NCBI GenBank assembly: GCA_963744305.1
Contig: CAVUTF010000004.1
Span: 1 to 64,000, forward strand
Direction of reading: 5' to 3'
Source: FEN-1219 sp963744305
Lineage (GTDB): Bacteria > Pseudomonadota > Gammaproteobacteria > Steroidobacterales > Rariloculaceae
Length of the DNA: 64,000 bases
A model generated the notes under the pieces. The model searched no databases. It was not told where the DNA came from and saw only the letters and a list, made by a program, of their open reading frames with translations. Positions 45,383-54,276 of the stretch are shown here, one piece after another (position 1 is the stretch's first letter; each line of letters begins with the position of its first letter). Both the position numbers and the translations under genes were made by a program.

Positions 45383-46706
45383 ATGGGCACCGGCAGACTA
45401 GCGCTGATTGCGATAGTGCACCGTGGCGCTCGCCGCATGCGGGCGCGGCAGCGAGCCGAGCGAATCCCAGAGCACCCCCGCCAGCGGCGCAGCGACCGCG
45501 GCGGAAGATACCGGAATCACACTGCCGGCCGGGTTCACGGCCACGATCTTCGCCGACGGATTGGATCGACCGCGGCACATCGCCGTGCGCGACAACGGCG
45601 ACGTATTCGTCGCGTTGCGCAGCGGCCGCCAGCAAATCGCGCCGCAGGACAGCGAGGGCGGGATCGCCGCTCTGCGCGATACGAACGGCGACGGCAAGGC
45701 CGACCTGATCGAGCGCTTCGGTCGCGGCGACGTCGACACGGGCCTCGCGATTCACGACGACACGATCTACTTTTCCTCCGCCGTGGCCGTGTATGCGCTG
45801 CCCTTGACCGACGAGCTCGTGCCGCCCGGGGAGCCCGCGCTCGTGATCGGCGGCTTCGAAGACACTGGCGGCGGTCATACCGCTAAGCCGATTACGTTCG
45901 ACGGCGAGGGACACCTTTACGTGCAAGCCGGCGTGCCGTCGAACAGCTGCCAGACGCAAGATCGCGCGCCGGGCTCGCCGGGGCAGAATCCGTGTCCGCA
46001 GCTCGAGCATTTCGGCGGCGTCTGGCGCTTCATCGCGAGCGGACGCAATCAGGATCAGATGAGCGACGGCATCCGGCACTCGACCGGTCATCGCAACGTC
46101 GTCGCGCTCGAGTGGAATCCGCTCGCGAACCGATTGTTTCTAGTGATGCACGGCCGCGACCAGCTCGACACGCTGTGGCCCGAGAGCTTCAATGCGCAGC
46201 AGCGCAGCGAGCTGCCCGCGGAGGAATTCCACGTCGTCGACCCCGGCGACGATCTCGGCTGGCCCTACACGTACTACGACCAACTGCGCGGCGAGCGCAT
46301 GGTGTCGCCCGAATACGGCGGCGACGGCAAGACGCCGGCGAAACGAGGGGCATACAAGGATCCGTTGATCGGCTTCCCGGGTCACTGGGCGCCGAACGAC
46401 CTGATCTTTTACACGGGCACGCAGTTTCCGGAGAAGTACCGCGGCGGTGCGTTCATCGCGTTTCACGGCTCGTGGAACCGCGAGACACAAGACGGCTACA
46501 GCGTCGTGTTCGTGCCGATGAACGGCGCCGAGGTTGCAGGCAATTGGGAGATTTTCGCCGACGACTTCGAAGGGCCGGAGCCGATCGCGAGCCCCGCCGA
46601 TGCCGCGCACCGCCCGAGCGGCCTCGCGCAAGGGCCAGACGGCTCGCTGTACGTCAGCGACGACGTCGGCGGCCGGGTCTGGAAGATCCGCTACACGGGT
46701 AATTGA
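45383..46706 (+). CDS. PQQ-dependent sugar/sorbosone dehydrogenase-type lipoprotein (one frame change)
   Basis: About 441 codons. MGTGRLALIAIV is joined after a frame change near 45420 to VALAACGRGSEPSES, giving a lipobox LAAC. A six-bladed propeller follows: LPAGFTATIFADGLDRPRHI, AVRDNGDVFVALRS, GRGDVDTGLAIHDDTIYFSS, GHRNVVALEWNPLANRLFLV, DDLGWPYTYYDQLRGERMVS, FHGSWNRETQDGYSVVFVP and GLAQGPDGSLYVSDDVGGRV. This is the L-sorbosone/glucose dehydrogenase family. It oxidises an aldose in the periplasm. No PQQ-synthesis genes are in the window. Confidence 0.83.
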
Positions 46707-46708
46707 TC

Positions 46709-47014
46709 ATGGACATCCTGCAAAGCTTGCCGCCGCTCGTCACGCTCGTGCTCGGCTTGTTGTTGATCGTTTGGCTCATTCTGTTTCTGCTCGTGCCGTT
46801 CATGCTCGAGAGCATTCGGAGTTGGACGCGCAAGAGCTACGGCGAGCTTGCCGAAATGAACAAGAAGCTCGACCGCCTCACGGCGCTATTGGACCAACAA
46901 CGAGTCGATCCATCGTTGCTACTCGACGCGCGCCAAGCGGCTCGAGGGCAACCGCGACCAGCGAGCGAAGCGCGGCCGGACCGCAGTCGAAGAGAGCCCA
47001 CGATTTCCGGCTAG
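46709..47014 (+). CDS. Small single-pass membrane protein with coiled-coil tail
   Basis: 101 aa. One strong membrane segment (LVTLVLGLLLIVWLILFLLV) then a basic/amphipathic region (SWTRKSYGELAEMNKKLDRL) suggesting a short coiled coil, and a disordered Arg/Pro-rich end. ATG 46709 lies 2 bases after the sugar dehydrogenase stop; the TTG two codons upstream overlaps that stop. Function unknown. Confidence 0.6.
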   Translation: MDILQSLPPLVTLVLGLLLIVWLILFLLVPFMLESIRSWTRKSYGELAEMNKKLDRLTALLDQQRVDPSLLLDARQAARGQPRPASEARPDRSRREPTISG

Positions 47015-47118
47015 GCGGGCCGCAACCATGCCGCGCTGCCGCGCGCGGCACTCTAGCGTCTGGCATGCAGGTTGCATATTCTTGCCATCGCGCCGATCGC
47101 GCGCACGGAGATTGGTCA

Positions 47119-47371
47119 ATGGAAAGCAAGGCGAGACTGCTCGGGCATTCGATCCACCAGATGTTGATCGTGTTCCCATTGGGACTGCTCGCGACGGCCG
47201 TGGTGGTGAGTCTGCGCGTTCGCAGGCGCCGCGCTTGCGCTCGTGACGGCATGGCTCGGCGGTGAGCTCGTCACGCGGCTTGGCGTCGGCGTGTACCCAC
47301 AAGCGAACCCCGACGCGCCGAGCTCGTTGCACGCGAAGCGTCACGACGAAGCAGTGATCGGCTCGCGCTAG
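47119..47371 (+). pseudogene. DUF2231 membrane protein with internal deletion
   Basis: Starts MESKARLLGHSIHQMLIVFP and LGLLATAVV, the usual start of DUF2231 four-helix membrane proteins. It then jumps, out of frame, to AFAGAALALVTAWLGGELVT, RLGVGVYPQANPDAPSSLHA, the usual C-terminal end. The middle two helices, roughly 80 residues, are missing. This is a real deletion in the sequence, not a one-base slip, although misassembly could also produce it. Confidence 0.6.
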
Positions 47372-47449
47372 CATTAGGCTCGCGATACGGCACCTTATCC
47401 GCCGATCTCCGACTACGCCGCCATCGGCGATAGCCGCACCGCTGCGCTC

Positions 47450-49195
47450 GTGTCACGCGCGGGTGCAATCGAATGGCTGTGCCTACCGAGCTTCTCCTCC
47501 CCATCCGTCTTCGCGGCGATTCTCGATCGGCAACGCGGCGGCGAATTCTCGATCGCGATCGATCCAGCGGGCACGAGCTCGCGGCGCTACGTCGGCGACA
47601 CGAACGTGCTCGAGACGACGCTGCGCAGCGCCGACGGCAGCGTACGGATTACGGATTTCATGCCGATCGTGTCCGGCAAACCGCGGCTCGAGCCGATGCG
47701 CCAGGTGCTGCGCATCGTCGAAGGCGTCGATGGCAACCCCTCGCTGCGCGTCTCGATCGACCCGCGCCCGGACTATGGGCGCCGCGTCCCGGCGCTCGTC
47801 CGGCGCGGAGCACTCGGCTGGGCGTGGAGCTGGGGCAACGAGCTGCTTCATTTGAGCACCGACGTTCCGCTCGCCGCTCGCGGAACCGCAATCGAAGGCA
47901 TTGTCAGCGTCGCCGCGGGGACGAAGCGCTACTTCTCGCTCAGCTACACGAAAGGCGACGTCGGCTCCATCCCGCCGCTCGGCTCGGCCGCCGACGACCA
48001 GCATCGAGCGACGCTGCGCTGGTGGGAGCATTGGGCTGGACGCTGCCGGTACGACGGCACGCACCGCGCAACGGTCGTGCGCAGCGCGCTCGTGTTGAAG
48101 CTCATGACGTCTGCACTCTCGGGAGGCGTCGTCGCGGCTCCGACGACTTCATTGCCCGAAGCGATCGGGGGCCCTCGCAACTGGGACTATCGATACTGCT
48201 GGCTGCGCGATGCAGCGCTCACGATGCGCGCGTTCACGCGCTTGGGCTACATGGAGGAGGCGAGCGCCTTCTTCGCGTGGTTGTTGCACACGACGCGTTT
48301 GACGTGGCCGCGGCTGCAGGTTCTCTACGACATCTACGGACGCACGGATGTGCCCGAGTCGGAGCTCACGCACTGGGAAGGATACGAGCGCTCCGCGCCG
48401 GTGCGGATCGGCAATGCCGCGAGCGAGCAGCTGCAGCTCGACACCTACGGCGCCCTGCTCGCCGCGGCTGTCGAGTACGTGCAGAGCGGCGGCGAGCTCG
48501 CCGCCGACGAGCGCCGCCTACTCGCCGAATTCGGCCGCACCGTGCTCGACGAGTGGCAGTGCCCGGACAACGGCATGTGGGAGATTCGCGGCGAGCGGCG
48601 TCACTACACGATGTCGAAAGTCTGGTGCTGGACCGCACTCCACTCCCTGCTCGCCTTGCACGAGCGCGGGCTCATCAAGATTCGCGTCGGCAGGGTCCGC
48701 GCCGGATTGCGAATGATCGAGCTTGCAATCGAAGCGCGCGGCTTCAACGAGGCGCTCGGCAGCTACGTTGCAGCGTTCGACGGCAGCGAAGTGGACGCGA
48801 GTCTGCTGTTGATGGCGTCCCTCGGTTACAAGAGCGCCAACGACCCACGCATGCGCGGCACGTACGACCGTATCCACGAACGGCTGAGCCGCAACGGCTT
48901 GCTGTACCGCTACGAGACTCGGCTCGATGGTCTGCCCGCGCGCGAAGGCACGTTCGGCATTTGCTCGTTTTGGGCCGTAGACCATCTCGTGTGCCGCGGA
49001 GACGTCGACGCCGCGCGCGCCGCGTTCGAGCACGCGCTCTCATTCGCAAACGACGTCGGACTCTTTGCCGAGGAGATCGATCCGGACAGCGGTGCGCAGC
49101 TCGGCAACTTTCCGCAGGCGTTTACGCATGTGGGACTGATCTTCTCGGCCTTGTCGCTCCTAGGCCCCGAGCAACGCCGGGCGAATGCACGATGA
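47450..49195 (+). CDS. Glycoside hydrolase family 15 (glucoamylase/trehalase type)
   Basis: 581 aa from GTG 47450. Family similarity extends upstream in frame (YPPISDYAAIGDSRTAALVS from about 47396), but no start codon is present there, so the true start may be damaged. An N-terminal beta-sandwich precedes the (alpha/alpha)6 barrel with NWDYRYCWLRDAALTMRAFT (catalytic acid region), WCWTALHSLLALHERGLIK and GTFGICSFWAVDHLVCRGDV; the second Glu is likely in GLFAEEIDPDSGAQLGNFPQ. Cytoplasmic, no signal peptide. Hydrolyses alpha-glucosidic bonds of starch-derived oligosaccharides or trehalose. Its stop overlaps the next gene (ATGA). Confidence 0.88.
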   Translation: MSRAGAIEWLCLPSFSSPSVFAAILDRQRGGEFSIAIDPAGTSSRRYVGDTNVLETTLRSADGSVRITDFMPIVSGKPRLEPMRQVLRIVEGVDGNPSLRVSIDPRPDYGRRVPALVRRGALGWAWSWGNELLHLSTDVPLAARGTAIEGIVSVAAGTKRYFSLSYTKGDVGSIPPLGSAADDQHRATLRWWEHWAGRCRYDGTHRATVVRSALVLKLMTSALSGGVVAAPTTSLPEAIGGPRNWDYRYCWLRDAALTMRAFTRLGYMEEASAFFAWLLHTTRLTWPRLQVLYDIYGRTDVPESELTHWEGYERSAPVRIGNAASEQLQLDTYGALLAAAVEYVQSGGELAADERRLLAEFGRTVLDEWQCPDNGMWEIRGERRHYTMSKVWCWTALHSLLALHERGLIKIRVGRVRAGLRMIELAIEARGFNEALGSYVAAFDGSEVDASLLLMASLGYKSANDPRMRGTYDRIHERLSRNGLLYRYETRLDGLPAREGTFGICSFWAVDHLVCRGDVDAARAAFEHALSFANDVGLFAEEIDPDSGAQLGNFPQAFTHVGLIFSALSLLGPEQRRANAR

Positions 49196-49686
49196 GCAAC
49201 ACTACCGCACTCGACTGGCTGCTGTGGGGATTGATCGCCACGTGCGCCATGACTTCGATCTTGCAGGGCAGCCAGGGGCTCGGCCTGTCGCGCCTGAGCA
49301 TTCCGTTTCTCGTCGGCACGATGTTCACGGATGACCGCAGCCGCGCCACCGTGCTCGGCTTCATCGCCTACATCATCGGCGGCTGGATCTTCGCGATGTT
49401 GTATTTCCTGTTCTTCGCGAGCATCGACCTTGCAACATGGTGGCTAGGCGCCGCGCTGGGTTTTTTGCACGGCGTGTTTCTGCTCGTGTGCGCGCTGCCG
49501 CTGCTGCCGTACGCGCATACGCGGATGGCTTCGGAGCACGACGGCCCGTCGAGCGGTTTCCGCCTCGAGCCGCCGGGGTTCCTGGGTCTCAACTACGGCC
49601 GCGGCACGCCGCTCACGCTGCTGGTCGCACAAACGGTGTACGGCGCAGCGCTCGGCCTTTTCGCACAGCTCGCCGCGAGCGGCTGA
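49192..49686 (+). CDS. Four-helix integral membrane protein, unknown function
   Basis: 164 aa, intact. Segments: LDWLLWGLIATCAMTSILQG, VLGFIAYIIGGWIFAMLYFL, TWWLGAALGFLHGVFLLVCA and LLVAQTVYGAALGLFAQLA. A cytoplasmic loop holds MASEHDGPSSGFRLEPPGFL. ATG overlaps the GH15 stop, so translation is coupled. No family name comes to mind; similar proteins sit near sugar-metabolism genes in environmental proteobacteria. Confidence 0.65.
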   Translation: MSNTTALDWLLWGLIATCAMTSILQGSQGLGLSRLSIPFLVGTMFTDDRSRATVLGFIAYIIGGWIFAMLYFLFFASIDLATWWLGAALGFLHGVFLLVCALPLLPYAHTRMASEHDGPSSGFRLEPPGFLGLNYGRGTPLTLLVAQTVYGAALGLFAQLAASG

Positions 49687-49707
49687 GTGGTCGCGATCCC
49701 CTGCGTA

Positions 49708-51237
49708 TCAGACGCCTGCACTGATCACGGCGCTGACGTCGGGCCGCGTGTCATCCGCGCGAGCACCGAGCCGACGCCGAAACTTGAGATGCCGGCGCCG
49801 GCTGAGCTCGATCAACGGGCGCCAGATCCGCGCCGTGAGGCGCAGCCTTATCAGCAAATGCCAGATGCGGTTCGAGCGCTTGTAGAGGTACGACATGGCG
49901 AGATACGGCAGCACGGCTCGCCAGTCCTTCGGCCGGCGACGCCAGATCGAACGATGAGAAAACAAGCGCAGATAGCAGCGCTGGTATCCGGCGTACAGCT
50001 CCTCCGCTGCCATTAGCGCGGGCTCGAACACGACGTGCGCCGTGTCGTACAGGCGCCAATCGCGATGCACGATGCGGCCCTGCGCCTCGAGCTCCTCGAA
50101 CAACGGAGTGCCCGGGTACGGCGTGAGAATATGAAACGTCGCGCACTCTAGACGGTTTGCCTCGATCCACTCGACCGTCTTGTCGAACACGTCGGCAGTG
50201 TCGTGATCGAAGCCAAGCACGAAGCTGCCGTTCACCTGGATGCCGACGTCGTGGAAGATGCGGACGCGCCGCGCGTAATCGTCCGGTACTGGCGTTCGTT
50301 TACCGGCGGCCTCGAGATTGCTCGAGTTCAGTGATTCGAAGCCGATGAAGACGCCCGTGCAACCGGCCAAGGCCATCTCGCGGACCAACGCCGGATCGTC
50401 CGTCACGTCGATCGTGAGCGCCGCGCTCCAGATGATGCTCAACGGCTTGAGCGCCTGACACAGAGCGTGCAGATAGTCTCTTCTCGATCCGAGATTGTTG
50501 TCGATGAATACGGCGTACGGTTGATCGTCCGCTCGCAGCTCCTCGACGACCTGCTCCACATCGCGCAGGCGGTACGGCATGTGCAGGCCTTCCGTCGACA
50601 GATAACAGAAGCCGCAACGGTTGTGGCAACCGCGTGTCGCGATCACGCTCGACGTCGTGAGGAAGCCGTCGCGCGGTAGCAAGTCGCGACGCGGCGAGGG
50701 ATCGTCTCGATAGGGCTTACGAAAATCGCCGCGATATACGCTCTGCAGCGTTTTGGCCTCCACGTCGCGCAAGATCCGCGGCCACAACTGCGTGCCTTCG
50801 CCGATCGCGATCGCGTCGGCCTGCTCCGCGGCTTCCTCGGGCGCGGTCAGAACGTGCAGGCCCCCAAGGATGACCTTGGCACCCCATTGCCGATACCAGC
50901 GAGCGAGCTCGTAGGCGCGTTTCGCGAAGGTCAAATGAACCGTGATGCCGACGACCTCGGGAAACGGGGTGAGCGGCGGCGGACCCTGCAACAGATTCTC
51001 GTCCCAATACTCAAGCTCCCAGTGCTCCGGCGTCGCCGCAGCGGTTGCGGTCAGTGCCAGTGTCGGCGTGAGCACGTGCTTGCCAAAGCTCGCGTGCGGG
51101 TCCTTGCGATAGAAAGGGTTGATCAGCAGTGCGTAACGCCTGCGCATCGGCCCCGGAATCGCATCGGGATCCAACCGCGGCGCGGCGGCCATCTCGATGG
51201 GCATCCAGGACGAACCGGGTGCAGTCTGCATGCTCAT
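49708..51237 (-). CDS. B12-binding-domain radical SAM protein
   Basis: 509 aa from ATG 51237. The N-terminal cobalamin-binding Rossmann part (ALLINPFYRKDP, EVVGITVHLTFAKRAYELAR, WGAKVILGGLHVLTAPEEA, DAIAIGEGTQLWPRIL) is followed by the radical SAM cluster motif IATRGCHNRCGFCYLST (CxxxCxxC) and TIM-barrel elements YAVFIDNNLGSRRDYLHAL, GCTGVFIGFESLNSSNLEAA and VNGSFVLGFDHDTADVF. A C-terminal DUF4070-type region ends the protein. Class B radical SAM enzymes methylate or rearrange unreactive carbons. The substrate is not identifiable; no hopanoid genes are adjacent. Confidence 0.85.
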   Translation of the reverse strand: MSMQTAPGSSWMPIEMAAAPRLDPDAIPGPMRRRYALLINPFYRKDPHASFGKHVLTPTLALTATAAATPEHWELEYWDENLLQGPPPLTPFPEVVGITVHLTFAKRAYELARWYRQWGAKVILGGLHVLTAPEEAAEQADAIAIGEGTQLWPRILRDVEAKTLQSVYRGDFRKPYRDDPSPRRDLLPRDGFLTTSSVIATRGCHNRCGFCYLSTEGLHMPYRLRDVEQVVEELRADDQPYAVFIDNNLGSRRDYLHALCQALKPLSIIWSAALTIDVTDDPALVREMALAGCTGVFIGFESLNSSNLEAAGKRTPVPDDYARRVRIFHDVGIQVNGSFVLGFDHDTADVFDKTVEWIEANRLECATFHILTPYPGTPLFEELEAQGRIVHRDWRLYDTAHVVFEPALMAAEELYAGYQRCYLRLFSHRSIWRRRPKDWRAVLPYLAMSYLYKRSNRIWHLLIRLRLTARIWRPLIELSRRRHLKFRRRLGARADDTRPDVSAVISAGV

Positions 51238-51352
51238 GTCGACGCTTAGCCTAGCGCGGCGCACGGTTCTGTCAAGTACTTTGCAATGCAGAGCACATGG
51301 CGACGCGGCAACGCTCGGCACAGTGGCGCGTGGGTCGGCATGGACTTATTTG

Positions 51353-52651
51353 CTAGTTACTGGGAACGCGCGGCGCAGCGGGCGAAACCGGCAGCGCAGT
51401 GGGCGAAACCGGCAGCGGAACGGCCGACGCAGCGGACGCCGTGGCGGACGGCGCGGCGCTAAAGCCTGGCGGCGCGGTGCGCCAGTCGTAGCCATTCTTC
51501 GCAGCTTCATAGCCGAGCTCGTAGAGCTTGCCCATGTACACGGGATCGAAGTCCTCGGCGGCTTGCTCGTCGAACGTCGAGGGGATATACGCGAGCTTGA
51601 AGTCGGTGCCGTCGCGCACGCAGAGCGCGTAGATCAGATAGAGGTCGCCCATGCCCTGCGTCCGTATCAGCGAGGAGATCGACCGCGACGCTATCGGCAT
51701 GACCTTGCGCTGGACGCCGTTGAAATCCGCGTCGAGGAAGGCGTTGCGAATCACGTAAACATTCGGCCTGCCGACGGCTTTCAGCCTGCTCAAGATTCTC
51801 GGCCAGTCCATCTCGGCCGGATAGACGAATACTTGCTGGCTCGTACCGCCGTCGACGTGCATCTCGTCGTAAATACGGCCCTCTGCCTCGACGGATATCA
51901 GCACGGGGGGGAACGCAACCGGAATCGCCGCAGAGGCTTGTAGCACATCATGGATGAGGCGCGCCTTCTCCGGGTAATCGCTGGCTGCGATGGCGCCAAG
52001 GTTCCAGATCATGGGGCGGCCGACGTCGAGATTTGCGGTACCGATCCACAGCCGCCGGCCGCGACGATGCTCCGCCGCGATTGCGGCAATCACGTCCGTC
52101 GAGATGTAGCGCTCGATCAGCGCGCGCAGCGGTTTCGTGTCTGCCATCGAGTCGCTGAAAATGCCTGCGATGAAGTTTTTCTTCTCGACGACGTCCTTCG
52201 TGGACATCGTCGTATTGAGGGTCTTCAGCTCATCGTCGTAATCAGCCCCGAGGAATGCGAACGGCGCGGTCAGCGCGCCTGTGCTAATGCCGGTGACCAT
52301 CGAAAACTCGGGACGCGTTCCGGCCGCGGTCCAGCCGGCGAGGAGTCCGGCGCCGTACGCGCCATTGGCTCCGCCCCCCGAGATCGCGAGGTAGTTGTGG
52401 GGCTTGCCGTAGATCCCCTCGAACGATCTTGCGAGCTCCGCGTCGGAGGCGGTCTCGAGCAATCGCAGGAGTGGCTCCGGCGACCTGTCGCCAAAGAAAC
52501 GAGCGTCGGGAATACCGGGAATCCCGGCCTTGGCGATCAGCTCGAAGGGCAGCGGCGTGCGTTCGGGCGCGCCGGCGCAACCGCCGACGACGCAGAGAAC
52601 GACGAGCAGCGCCGCAGCGCGACCCGCCTTTAGAAACAACATCAACTCCAC
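51353..52651 (-). CDS. Patatin-like phospholipase lipoprotein
   Basis: 432 aa, intact. Lipobox in ALLVVLCVVGGCAGA. Patatin motifs: oxyanion loop YLAISGGGANGAYGAGLL, nucleophile Ser in TGISTGALTAPF (GxSxG), and Asp of the dyad in DEMHVDGGTSQQVF (DGG). Hydrolyses acyl ester bonds of lipids in the envelope. The C-terminus holds a repeated VPLPVSPTALPVSPAAP tail, probably a disordered extension. There is a 115-base gap to the radical SAM gene on the same strand. Confidence 0.88.
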   Translation of the reverse strand: MELMLFLKAGRAAALLVVLCVVGGCAGAPERTPLPFELIAKAGIPGIPDARFFGDRSPEPLLRLLETASDAELARSFEGIYGKPHNYLAISGGGANGAYGAGLLAGWTAAGTRPEFSMVTGISTGALTAPFAFLGADYDDELKTLNTTMSTKDVVEKKNFIAGIFSDSMADTKPLRALIERYISTDVIAAIAAEHRRGRRLWIGTANLDVGRPMIWNLGAIAASDYPEKARLIHDVLQASAAIPVAFPPVLISVEAEGRIYDEMHVDGGTSQQVFVYPAEMDWPRILSRLKAVGRPNVYVIRNAFLDADFNGVQRKVMPIASRSISSLIRTQGMGDLYLIYALCVRDGTDFKLAYIPSTFDEQAAEDFDPVYMGKLYELGYEAAKNGYDWRTAPPGFSAAPSATASAASAVPLPVSPTALPVSPAAPRVPSN

Positions 52652-52768
52652 CCTCCACCACCCGATGGGAGCAGGATATTACTCGTTCTTCATGGCCCAA
52701 GCATGCTTCCGCGGCCGCTACCGATACCTTACGATTCTCCGCCAATCGCAAAGAAGGACATCGATCAC

Positions 52769-54268
52769 ATGAATCGACGCAGCTTCGTTAGAGGTTCGGT
52801 TGCCGCGGCAGTGGCCGCGGCCCTGCCCGGGACCCGGACCTTGGCGGCCGTGCTGAGCCCGTCGATGAAGGTCGACCACGACTTGGAAGCGGTGACCGGC
52901 GACGGCGCGAGCATCACGCTCACGCGCGCGGCGGTGCAGGAGCTCGGCGACAGCCTGCGGGGCGACCTGCTCCTGCGCGGGCACGCCGCGTATGAAGACG
53001 CCCGCCGCGTCATCAACGCTCAGATGAACAAGTTTCCCGCCCTGATCGTGCAGCCGCGCGGCGCGGCCGACGTCAAGCTCGCGGTGGATTTCGCGCGCGA
53101 ATCGAACCTGCTCGTGGCCGTCAAATGCGGCGGTCACAGCCCGTCCGGCAAATCGACGTGCGACGACGGCATGCTGATCGACCTGTCGTTGATGCGCGGC
53201 GTGCGCGTGGACCCGGAGGAGCGGATCGCACGCGTGGCGGGCGGCAGCCTGCTCGGCGACATGGATCACGAAAGCATGGCCCGCGGCTTGGTGACGACGG
53301 CGGGCACGGTGTCGCACACGGGCGTCGCGGGTCTCACGCTCGGCGGCGGCTTCGGCCGAGTCGCGCGCAGGTTCGGACTCGCGCTCGACAACGTTCTCGC
53401 CGTGGATATCGTGACGGCGGGCGGCGAGTATTTGCGCGCGAGCGCCGAGGAGAACCCGGAGCTGTATTGGGGCGTACGCGGCGGCGGCGGCAATTTCGGC
53501 GTCGTCACGTCGTTCGATTTCCGGCTGCACCCGATGCAACGCGAGGTCATCGGCGGTTTTCTGATCTTCCCGATGAGCGAGGCAAAAAGCGTCTTGACGT
53601 TCTACTCGGAGTACGAGGCGGTTGCGCCGGACGATCTCTACCTGGATTGCGTCATCGTCAGCGATCCCCGCGGCCTGAGCGGCGTCGGCTTCCAGGTCTG
53701 TTACAGCGGCCCGAAGGGCGAGGCGGAGAAGATTCTCAAGACCATCCGCAGCGCCGGCAATCCTTCGTTTGACGATCTGAAGCCCATCGACTATGTCGCG
53801 CTCCAGCGTTCGGGCGACATCGACGAGCCACGCGCGATCGGCTCGTACACGAAGACGGGATTCGTGAAACAAATCCGTCCCGCATTGATCGATGCGATGA
53901 TCGCAGGGCTCGAGGAGCATCCGGAGCGCTCGACGACGATAGGGTTTCAGCATTGCGGCGGCGCGATCAGTCGCGTGGCGAACGACGCCACTGCGTTTCC
54001 GCATCGCGACATCCATGCGACGTCCCTACTGCTCGTGGACTGGCCGGTCGAGATCGACCCCACGCGGCACATCGATTGGCTCAAGCAGTATTGGGCCACG
54101 ATCGAGCCGCATACCGACGGCTTCTACACGAACGACGTCGTGGACGAGTCGCAGCAGCGCGTGGACGAGAACTATTTGGGGAACTATCCCAGGCTGCGCG
54201 CGCTCAAGAACCGCTACGATCCGACGAATCTGTTCCGCTTGAACGCGAACGTCGTCCCGAGCGCGTAA
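52769..54268 (+). CDS. Tat-exported FAD-linked oxidase (berberine-bridge type)
   Basis: 499 aa, intact. ATG 52769 gives a twin-arginine signal MNRRSFVRGSVAAAVAAALP. FAD_binding_4 domain: PALIVQPRGAADVKLAVDFA, VAVKCGGHSPSGKSTCDDGM (His of GGHS is the usual 8-alpha-histidyl FAD site), VSHTGVAGLTLGGGFGRVAR and ELYWGVRGGGGNFGVVTSFD. The BBE tail NYPRLRALKNRYDPTNLFRL closes it. The Cys that makes a second FAD bond in bicovalent enzymes (GxC before the GxxxGG segment) is replaced by His, so a monocovalent flavin is expected. Likely oxidises a sugar or alcohol in the periplasm. Confidence 0.87.
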   Translation: MNRRSFVRGSVAAAVAAALPGTRTLAAVLSPSMKVDHDLEAVTGDGASITLTRAAVQELGDSLRGDLLLRGHAAYEDARRVINAQMNKFPALIVQPRGAADVKLAVDFARESNLLVAVKCGGHSPSGKSTCDDGMLIDLSLMRGVRVDPEERIARVAGGSLLGDMDHESMARGLVTTAGTVSHTGVAGLTLGGGFGRVARRFGLALDNVLAVDIVTAGGEYLRASAEENPELYWGVRGGGGNFGVVTSFDFRLHPMQREVIGGFLIFPMSEAKSVLTFYSEYEAVAPDDLYLDCVIVSDPRGLSGVGFQVCYSGPKGEAEKILKTIRSAGNPSFDDLKPIDYVALQRSGDIDEPRAIGSYTKTGFVKQIRPALIDAMIAGLEEHPERSTTIGFQHCGGAISRVANDATAFPHRDIHATSLLLVDWPVEIDPTRHIDWLKQYWATIEPHTDGFYTNDVVDESQQRVDENYLGNYPRLRALKNRYDPTNLFRLNANVVPSA

Positions 54269-54276
54269 TAGGTGTG

